NCBI GenBank assembly: GCA_003963115.1
Contig: RXJQ01000011.1
Span: 124,001 to 188,000 of the forward strand
From: Burkholderiales bacterium
GTDB lineage: Bacteria; Pseudomonadota; Gammaproteobacteria; Burkholderiales; Burkholderiaceae_C
Direction of reading: 5' to 3'
DNA length: 64,000 nucleotides
The notes beneath the pieces are model-generated. The model saw only the letters and a program-made list of their open reading frames with translations. It was not told the DNA's origin and searched no databases. The position numbers and the translations under genes are program-made. Position 1 is the stretch's first letter; each line of letters begins with the position of its first letter. This document shows positions 58,046 to 64,000 of the stretch, piece by piece.

Positions 58046-58068
58046 AGTGCGCTCAAGGTCAGCGCACT
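58046..58068. terminator. Stem-loop after the AdeT-like gene
   Basis: AGTGCGCT and AGCGCACT form a perfect 8-bp stem around a 7-bp loop, 8 bp beyond the stop codon of the minus-strand gene. No U-tract follows, so it may protect the 3' end or weakly terminate. Confidence 0.45.
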
Positions 58069-58076
58069 CAACGTCG

Positions 58077-59177
58077 TTACTTGACGTTGGCGGCGACTTT
58101 TTCAGGCCACTCGACCTCGGCAGAACTGGTGCACTCGGCATCATTGGGCTTCATGTCGCAGCGGATGCGCTTGAGCATCTTGAGTGCCCGCTTGTCGTAC
58201 AAGCCAGCTTCGGCGATGTCCACACGGCCATCGCGCAGCATCTGGATGTAGCGCTTGAGGTCGGCGGAAGGAATGTCCATCCAGACCTTGGCAGGCAGTT
58301 CGGCTTCAGCCTTGCGGATCATCGTCATCGTGGGCTCGAACTGGGTCAGCCAGTATTGACGGGCCTTGATGCCGGCGTTGGGCGGGAACTTGGTCTTGTT
58401 GATGATGATCTGGTAGGTCAGGAAGGTCACGGGCATGCGCGAGATGGCGCCCTTGGTGCCGATGCCCTTGTACAGCTCCAGCGGCTTGTAGGCCAATGCC
58501 GGCGCGAAGATCACGTCCACCAGGCCGTTGTTGAACTTGCTGGCGAAATTGGTGATGTCGGCAGGAATGGGCTGCGCACCGATGCGCGTGATGGCCATGT
58601 TCTGGACCTTGTCGACGTCAAACGCCGCGATGCGCTTGCCGGCTGCCGCCTCCACACTGTTGATCTTGCGGTCGTTCACGATGGGATAGGCCGCGCCCAT
58701 GGGCACGATGCCGGCCACCTCGTACTTGTCCTGCACCATCATCTTGGCGGCGGCAGGCGAGGAGAAGATCTCGATGGCCTTGTGCAGGATCTCGTAGCTG
58801 GCCTCCATGTCGATCTTGCCATCGCGCTCCATGGTGGTGGCGCCCAGTGCGTCGACCGTCGCGGCAGCGAGGTTGTAGGGCTTGCTGCGGAAGGAAGTCA
58901 CGGCCATGGCATCGCACTGGCCGCTGCGGAAGTCTTCGGCGGCCACACGCTCGTCGGTGTAGGCCTTGAGCTCGATGTCGATGCCCATGTTGAGCTTCTG
59001 CATGGCCAGGACGAAGTCCTTGGCAGCCGAGAAAGCCGGGCCATTGGTGCCCACGATGTCGAATACACAGGCCGTCTGGCCGGACCAGGCCGGGGCGGCG
59101 GCGAGCAGGCTGGCGGCGGTCAAAGCCAGCAGGCGGGAACAAGGCGAAAGGGAGCGAGCGCGCATCGAAAAGTCCAT
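58077..59177 (-). CDS. Putative solute-binding protein, AdeT/TRAP-like
   Basis: The roughly 362-residue exported protein (signal SRLLALTAASLLAAAPAWSG) resembles DctP-fold binding proteins annotated as AdeT1/2-like, with VFDIVGTNGPAFSAAKDFVLAMQKL and RSGQCDAMAVTSFRSKPYN. AdeT was once named as an efflux component; solute capture is more likely from the fold. No permease genes adjoin it. It begins 120 bp after the response-regulator gene on the same strand. The ATG giving MRARSL, 12 bp inside, may be the true start. Confidence 0.72.
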   Translation of the reverse strand: MDFSMRARSLSPCSRLLALTAASLLAAAPAWSGQTACVFDIVGTNGPAFSAAKDFVLAMQKLNMGIDIELKAYTDERVAAEDFRSGQCDAMAVTSFRSKPYNLAAATVDALGATTMERDGKIDMEASYEILHKAIEIFSSPAAAKMMVQDKYEVAGIVPMGAAYPIVNDRKINSVEAAAGKRIAAFDVDKVQNMAITRIGAQPIPADITNFASKFNNGLVDVIFAPALAYKPLELYKGIGTKGAISRMPVTFLTYQIIINKTKFPPNAGIKARQYWLTQFEPTMTMIRKAEAELPAKVWMDIPSADLKRYIQMLRDGRVDIAEAGLYDKRALKMLKRIRCDMKPNDAECTSSAEVEWPEKVAANVK

Positions 59178-59297
59178 ACGTCAAATCTGATTTGTCCAAT
59201 CTATCAAATGCAGATCACGCCACAGGCAAGGGTTTCACCTGTCGTACCCAACGCATTCGAGGGCCCCGTGTCATGCGCACATCCTTTTGTCGCTGCA

Positions 59298-59924
59298 TCA
59301 CCCTCCTGCCAGCCAACCAGCGAGTTCGGCGGCCGATTTGACGCCCAGTTTCGAGAACACGCGGGCGCGGTGCACTTCCACGGTGCGGACGGCAATGTGC
59401 AACTCGTCGGCGATGATCTTGTTGAGCTTGCCGGCGGCCACGCGGTGCATCACCTCCTGCTCCCGCTCACTGAGGCTGGCCAGCCGGGCCTGGCGCTCTT
59501 GCGCCTGGGCGTTCTGCGCGCGTGACGCGGCCTCCACGGCCAGGGCCTGCTCGATGCGGTCGACCAAGGTGTTGTCGCTGTAGGGCTTTTCCAGGAAATC
59601 GAAAGCGCCCTTCTTGAGCGCCTCGACCACCATGGGGATGTCGCCATGCCCGCTGAGGAACAGCACCGGGTTGCGCACGCCGTGGGCCAACAAGGCCTCG
59701 TGCAGCATCAGGCCGGACAGGGGCTCCATCCGCACATCCAGCACGAACACGCCGCGCACGGGCTGCACCGCCTTGGCCAGGAAGTCCAGCAAGGCCGGGC
59801 CGCTGTCGAAGGCGTGCACCACCAGACCGCGCGAGCCCAGCAGGAACACCAGGGCGTCCCGCACCACGGCCTCGTCGTCCACCAGGTAGACCACCCCCCT
59901 GTCGGTGACGGGTGTCGTGCTCAT
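59298..59924 (-). CDS. dctR: Response regulator, FixJ/DctR type
   Basis: The 208-residue regulator has a receiver domain: VYLVDDEAVVRDAL with the acidic pair, the phosphoacceptor Asp in VFVLDVRMEPLSG, and Lys in LEKPYSDN. A LuxR-type helix-turn-helix follows, with LSEREQEVMHRVAAGKLNKIIADEL and VEVHRARVF. It lies 10 bp after the sensor kinase gene. With the TRAP operon next to them it is probably the DctR that turns on dicarboxylate uptake. The frame is open upstream, but MSTTPVTDRGVV starts the receiver. Confidence 0.9.
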   Translation of the reverse strand: MSTTPVTDRGVVYLVDDEAVVRDALVFLLGSRGLVVHAFDSGPALLDFLAKAVQPVRGVFVLDVRMEPLSGLMLHEALLAHGVRNPVLFLSGHGDIPMVVEALKKGAFDFLEKPYSDNTLVDRIEQALAVEAASRAQNAQAQERQARLASLSEREQEVMHRVAAGKLNKIIADELHIAVRTVEVHRARVFSKLGVKSAAELAGWLAGG

Positions 59925-59934
59925 GTGACCTCCT

Positions 59935-61947
59935 TCATGTGAGCTCCTCTTGGCTGACGGGCAGGCTGAACGAGAACAGCGCGCCGCCTTCGGGCGCCTC
60001 ATCGGCGTCCAGCACACCATAGTGCAATTCAACGATGGAGCGGCAGATGGCCAGGCCCATGCCCATGCCATCTGACTTGGTGGAGAAAAACGGCGCAAAC
60101 AGGCGCTGGCTGCTTTGGCCTTTGAGACCAGGGCCGTTGTCGGTCACGGTCACGCGCACGAAGCCGCCCGCCTGCCCCGCGCCCACCACGATGCGCCGCT
60201 CGCCTGGCTGTGCAGACAAGGCATCGCACGCGTTGCGCACCAGGTTGACGACCACCTGCTCGATCAGGACCGGGTCGGCCACCACCTTGGGCAAGTGTGC
60301 GTCGCAGCGGATGTCCACGTGCACATGGTGGCGTGACAGGTCCCGCTTGAGCAGAGACACGCCTGACTCGATCACGCCCTGAATGGCGCAGGGTTCGCGC
60401 TGTGGCTCGCGCCGCGTGAGGAACTCTCGGATGCGCTTGACGATGCGCCCCGCATGCGAGGCCTGCTCGCCCATGCGCTGCATGGCCTTGATGATCTGCG
60501 GGTCGATGTCGGGCCGCTCACCCAGTGCGTTCAGCAAACCGGCGTTGTAGCTGGCAATGGCCGACAAGGGCTGGTTGAGTTCGTGTGCCAGGGTCGAGGC
60601 CACTTCGCCCAGCATGGTCAGGCGCGCATGGTGGGCCATGGTCTCCAGTTGCTTGCGCTCGCGCTCTTCCATGCGCTTGCGCTCGGTGATGTTGAGGATG
60701 GAGGCCATCCAGCCGATCTGCTGCCCTTTGGCGTCCACCAGCGGCGCCTCGAACACCATCACCTCCACCACGCTGCCGTCACGGTGCTGCCAACGCGACT
60801 CATAACCTTCGCGTGGTGCCTGCCCCGCCATATTGCGCAGGTGGCGGCTCATGCTTTGCTCCAGCTCCTGCGGCACCCAATACGGCATGGGCGGCATCAG
60901 GCCGATCAGCTCATCGGGCTGGTAACCCACCATGTCGGCCATGGTCTTGTTGACGTAGACCAGCCGGCCTTGCATGTCACGCGCGCGGATGCCCACCGCC
61001 AGCGAATCTTCCATCGCCGAGCGCCAGGCCGCTTCCGTCCGCCAGGCCTCCTCGGCACGCGACACGCTGTGCATCTGCTTGCGCAGCATGAAGCTGGCCA
61101 CGCCCAGCAGCATCACGAAGCCGCCCATCAAGGCCATGGGCATGGTGCGCCACCAAGGTGTGATGCGTTCGCGTGAACTCAGCTCCAGCCATGCATTGGG
61201 CATGGATGGTGTCATCGAGACCCTGTACCAGGCCTGGGTCGGCCGACGTGGCCCATCCACGGTCGACGCGATGACCTCGTCCGATTCATCCACCAGGCGG
61301 ATGTCGTACTTGCTGGCCAGCCACCAGGGCACTTTCTGGCGCAGCAAGGCCCCGGCCGAATAGCGCGCCACCAGCATGCCGCCTGGATGATCGTCCTTGC
61401 CAGACAAGGACACCGATAAATGCCCCGCCATGCTGGCCTCGTCGATGTTGCGGGTGACGTCGTGGGCCGGCACGGTGTCCTCGGGCACGTGGGCCATGAT
61501 GCGGCCATCGTCGCCCAGCCAGGTCACGCTGACCCAGAAGCGCCGAAGGCCGTCAAGCACCAGCGCATGTCTGGCAAAAACATCGGCGCTCAAGGACTTG
61601 GCTTCGATCTCGTTGGCCAGGGCGCGCAGCTTGGCGGTTTCATCATCCAGCCTGCTGGTGATCTGTGCTTCCAGCGACAGCGAATCCGAGATCAGGTCGG
61701 CGCGCTGCGCCTCACGGTCGGCCACCTCTTTGGCATGCAGCCAGACCATCACGCCGGCCACCAGCAGCACCGACAGCACCAGCGGCCAGGCCCACAAGGA
61801 GGGCATCAGCGCGATGCGCGAACCCAGCAATTGCAAGCGGGGCCGTGGCGGCACGGCCAGATCCGGCCGCGGTGGCACACGTATGCCTGTGTGAGGGTCT
61901 GGAGAGGCCCTGTTCGCTTGCGTCTGAGATGGCACCTGATTCGACAT
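59935..61947 (-). CDS. dctS: Sensor histidine kinase, DctS-like with PAS domain
   Basis: The 670-residue inner-membrane kinase has two transmembrane helices (LVLSVLLVAGVMVWL near residue 60; MALMGGFVMLLGVASFML near 285) bordering a periplasmic sensor region. A PAS domain follows (VGIRARDMQGRLVYVNKTMADMVGYQ), then the phosphoacceptor His in LAHELNQPLSAIASYNAG and the ATPase motifs NLVRNACDAL, DNGPGLKG and GMGMGLAICRSI. It likely senses extracellular C4-dicarboxylates. A GTG two codons upstream is an alternative start. Confidence 0.9.
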   Translation of the reverse strand: MSNQVPSQTQANRASPDPHTGIRVPPRPDLAVPPRPRLQLLGSRIALMPSLWAWPLVLSVLLVAGVMVWLHAKEVADREAQRADLISDSLSLEAQITSRLDDETAKLRALANEIEAKSLSADVFARHALVLDGLRRFWVSVTWLGDDGRIMAHVPEDTVPAHDVTRNIDEASMAGHLSVSLSGKDDHPGGMLVARYSAGALLRQKVPWWLASKYDIRLVDESDEVIASTVDGPRRPTQAWYRVSMTPSMPNAWLELSSRERITPWWRTMPMALMGGFVMLLGVASFMLRKQMHSVSRAEEAWRTEAAWRSAMEDSLAVGIRARDMQGRLVYVNKTMADMVGYQPDELIGLMPPMPYWVPQELEQSMSRHLRNMAGQAPREGYESRWQHRDGSVVEVMVFEAPLVDAKGQQIGWMASILNITERKRMEERERKQLETMAHHARLTMLGEVASTLAHELNQPLSAIASYNAGLLNALGERPDIDPQIIKAMQRMGEQASHAGRIVKRIREFLTRREPQREPCAIQGVIESGVSLLKRDLSRHHVHVDIRCDAHLPKVVADPVLIEQVVVNLVRNACDALSAQPGERRIVVGAGQAGGFVRVTVTDNGPGLKGQSSQRLFAPFFSTKSDGMGMGLAICRSIVELHYGVLDADEAPEGGALFSFSLPVSQEELT

Positions 61948-61992
61948 CAGCACAGTCTAGAACCAGTGTCGGCCGGGCAAACCCTGAGCAAA

Positions 61993-62018
61993 CCACAAAT
62001 GTGGAATCCCACAATTTG
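61993..62018. promoter_or_regulatory. Palindromic operator candidate between dctS and dctP
   Basis: TGTGGAATCCCACA (62000-62013) is a near-perfect palindrome inside CAAAT...ATTTG. An overlapping CCACA-AA-TGTGG dyad starts at 61993. Three TGTGG-type half-sites thus lie within 21 bp in the divergent gap, a natural place for DctR binding. Confidence 0.5.
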
Positions 62019-62076
62019 CCGGTCTGGCCGGAGAGGCGAACAATGCCCGTGTTCCACATCGTCCGGAGACACCACC

Positions 62077-63105
62077 ATGTTCAATCGAATCCCCGCCTCA
62101 CTGCTGCGCCGCAGCATGCTGACCCTGGCCGCTTCGATGGCCCTGCTGCCGGGCGCCTTTGCCCAGTCTCCCATCGTCATCAAGTTCAGCCACGTGGTGG
62201 CCGTAGACACGCCCAAGGGCAAGGCCGCCGAGTTCTTCGCCAAGCGCGCAGCCGAGCTTACCAAGGGCCGCGTCAAGGTCGAGGTCTACCCCAACAGCCA
62301 GCTCTACAAGGACAAGGAAGAACTCGAAGCCCTGCAATTGGGCTCGGTGCAGATGCTGGCGCCCTCGCTGTCCAAGTTCGCACCGCTGGGCGTCAAAGAG
62401 TTCGAGGTCTTCGATCTGCCCTTCATCTTCGATGACTACCCCTCGCTGCACAAGGTCACCAACGGCCCCATCGGCCAAAGCCTGCTCAAGAAGCTGGAGT
62501 CGCGCGGCATCACGGGCCTGGCCTATTGGGACAACGGCTTCAAGGTGATGTCGGCCAACCGACCCTTGAAGAACGTCGAGGACTACCGCGGCCTGAAGAT
62601 GCGCATCCAGTCCTCCAAGGTGCTGGACGCAGAGATGCGGGCCCTGGGCGCCCTGCCCCAGGTGCTGGCCTTCTCCGAGACCTACCAGGCCTTGCAGACC
62701 GGGGTGGTCGATGGCACCGAGAACCCGCCCTCCAACCTCTACACGCAGAAGATGCACGAGGTGCAGAAAAACGTGAGCGTGACCAACCACGGCTACCTGG
62801 GTTATGCCGTCGTGGTCAACAAGAAGTTCTGGGATGGCCTGCCCGCCGACATCCGCGCCGCGCTGACCAAGGCCATGGCCGAGTCCACCAAGGTGGCCAA
62901 CGACGTGGCCTTCCAGGACAACCAGGATGCGCTGGCCAAGGTCCAGGCCTCGGGCAAGACCACGGTCTACAAGCCTTCCATCGGCGAACGCTTCCTGCTC
63001 AAGAAGGCGCTGATGCCCGTGCACAAGCAGATGGCGTCGCGCATCGGCGAGGACATCATCCAGTCCATCTACAAGGAAACCAATTTCGACCCCAGCAAGA
63101 TGTGA
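62077..63105 (+). CDS. dctP: TRAP dicarboxylate transporter binding protein DctP
   Basis: The 342-residue periplasmic protein has a Sec signal (SMLTLAASMALLPGAFA) and then IVIKFSHVVAVDTPKGKAAEFFAKRA, VEVYPNSQLYKDKEELEALQLGSVQM and GLKMRIQSSKV with the conserved substrate Arg, and TGVVDGTENPPSNLY. These are DctP features for C4-dicarboxylates such as malate, succinate or fumarate. It is the first gene of a dctPQM operon, and dctQ follows by 15 bp. Confidence 0.94.
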   Translation: MFNRIPASLLRRSMLTLAASMALLPGAFAQSPIVIKFSHVVAVDTPKGKAAEFFAKRAAELTKGRVKVEVYPNSQLYKDKEELEALQLGSVQMLAPSLSKFAPLGVKEFEVFDLPFIFDDYPSLHKVTNGPIGQSLLKKLESRGITGLAYWDNGFKVMSANRPLKNVEDYRGLKMRIQSSKVLDAEMRALGALPQVLAFSETYQALQTGVVDGTENPPSNLYTQKMHEVQKNVSVTNHGYLGYAVVVNKKFWDGLPADIRAALTKAMAESTKVANDVAFQDNQDALAKVQASGKTTVYKPSIGERFLLKKALMPVHKQMASRIGEDIIQSIYKETNFDPSKM

Positions 63106-63120
63106 TCAAGGTGGCACGAC

Positions 63121-63720
63121 ATGAAATGGCTTGACCACCTGGAAGAGTGGCTGATCGCATCCTTCATGGGCGCGGCCACGCTGATCATCTTCGCGTCGGT
63201 GCTGCACCGCTATCTGGTCGGTTTCAACACGCCGATGCAGAACTGGCTGCTGACGCTGAACTTCGCCTGGGCTCAGGAGGCCACCATTTACCTCTTCGTG
63301 TGGATGGCCAAGTTCGGCGCGGCCTACGGCGTGCGCACCGGCATCCACGTCGGGGTGGATGTGCTCATCAACCAGCTCTCGCCACCCAAGCGCAAGGTCT
63401 TCGTGCTGTTCGGCTTGCTGGCCGGCGCCCTGTTCACCGGGACTGTCGCGACCATGGGCGCGCGCTTCGTGTGGGAGAACGGCGCGCACTACGCCTTCCA
63501 CCATGCCTTTCATCTGGACATGACCGACTTGATCGAAGGCCCCACCACACCTGATCTGGAGTGGCCGACCTGGGTGATCTACCTGGCGATCCCTTTGGGC
63601 TCCTCGCTGATGTGTTTCCGCTTCCTGCAAGTGGCCTGGAACTTCACCCGCACCGGTGAACTGCCGCACCACGACCATGGCCATGTCGATGGCCTGGACG
63701 ATGAGGAGGCACAAGCATGA
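63121..63720 (+). CDS. dctQ: TRAP transporter small permease DctQ
   Basis: The 199-residue protein has four hydrophobic helices and the family segments SFMGAATLIIFASVLHRYLV and WAQEATIYLFVWMAKFGAAYGVRTGIHVGVDVLI. The C-terminal tail is His/Asp-rich (HHDHGHVDGLDDEE). It bridges the binding protein and DctM. Its stop overlaps the dctM start by 4 bp (ATGA). Confidence 0.93.
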   Translation: MKWLDHLEEWLIASFMGAATLIIFASVLHRYLVGFNTPMQNWLLTLNFAWAQEATIYLFVWMAKFGAAYGVRTGIHVGVDVLINQLSPPKRKVFVLFGLLAGALFTGTVATMGARFVWENGAHYAFHHAFHLDMTDLIEGPTTPDLEWPTWVIYLAIPLGSSLMCFRFLQVAWNFTRTGELPHHDHGHVDGLDDEEAQA

Positions 63721-64000
63721 ACGGGCTTATCCTCTTCACCGTGCTGCTGGTGCTGATGCTCACGGGCATGCCCGTGTCCATCTCGCTGGGCCTCACGGTC
63801 TTGACCTTCATCTTCGGCTTCACGCAGGTACCGCTGGAATCGGTGGCGCTCAAGCTGTTCACCGGCATCGAGAAGTTCGAGATCATGGCGATCCCCTTCT
63901 TCATCCTGGCGGGCAACTTCCTCACGCACGGCGGCGTGGCGCGGCGCATGATCGCCTTCGCCACCAGCATGGTCGGGCATTGGCATGGCGGGCTGGCGCT
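63717..64000 (+). CDS. dctM: TRAP transporter large permease DctM (3' end outside window)
   Basis: About 94 codons are visible, starting MNGLILFTVLLVLMLTGMPVSISLGL, followed by FTGIEKFEIMAIPFFILAGNFLTHGGVARRMI and GHWHGGLA. These are the first helices of a DctM channel subunit. The ATG overlaps the end of dctQ, so translation is coupled. The gene continues beyond the window. Confidence 0.93.
   Translation, partial: MNGLILFTVLLVLMLTGMPVSISLGLTVLTFIFGFTQVPLESVALKLFTGIEKFEIMAIPFFILAGNFLTHGGVARRMIAFATSMVGHWHGGLA

Overview
The window looks like a chromosomal segment of a high-GC betaproteobacterium of the order Burkholderiales. The reasons are gene order (pyrG-kdsA-eno-ftsB; perM-hda-HAD-pcnB-folK; rpsU-yqeY), protein style, and the absence of plasmid, phage or insertion-sequence genes. 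A Comamonadaceae/Sphaerotilaceae-type bacterium such as an Aquabacterium or Leptothrix relative is my inference. No tRNA, rRNA, CRISPR array or mobile element was recognised.

Bases 1-24000 are mostly housekeeping. They hold the tail of an RhlE-type helicase, a small exported Ala/Lys-rich protein, a prolyl-4-hydroxylase-like oxygenase, yaaA, a gamma-carbonic-anhydrase-like protein, hslO and truC. Then come a small ATPase, the ftsB-eno-kdsA-pyrG block, an acyltransferase with an AmpG-like transporter, an Anbu-type proteasome homologue overlapping mutS, suhB, trmJ and cysE. The stretch ends with a phosphotransferase/acyl-CoA dehydrogenase pair with a divergent LysR regulator, mogA and darP. Bases 23600-29200 hold pmbA and a TakP-like TRAP transporter whose binding protein and membrane subunits lie tail to tail. 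Bases 29200-40000 return to housekeeping: yqeY, rpsU, folK, pcnB, hda, perM, plsY, a membrane-anchored glutaredoxin, yciO, an RNase AM-type phosphatase and dcd.

Bases 40100-49200 form a nitrate assimilation operon: transporter, NirB, an exported protein with two NarX/PilJ-like P-box motifs, NirD, NasA and YbiB. A good sigma-54-type promoter and NtrC-like half-sites lie in front of it. Next come a DMT exporter, a DUF2314 protein, a fused indolepyruvate ferredoxin oxidoreductase and a lone riboflavin synthase.

The most unusual locus is 55600-58020. It looks less GC-rich than its surroundings. It encodes a monoheme cytochrome fused to an outer-membrane beta-barrel, with the ALPAFARQTG...CVACH signature I associate with Cyc2-type outer-membrane iron oxidases. 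A diheme cytochrome c4 lipoprotein follows at once, and a leader with three perfect inverted repeats precedes the pair. Together they could move electrons between the cell surface and the periplasm. The right end (58077-64000) holds an AdeT-like orphan binding protein, a DctS/DctR-type two-component system and the start of a DctPQM dicarboxylate TRAP operon. A palindrome lies between dctS and dctP. Genes are dense, and five convergent gene pairs overlap at their 3' ends by 25-47 bp.
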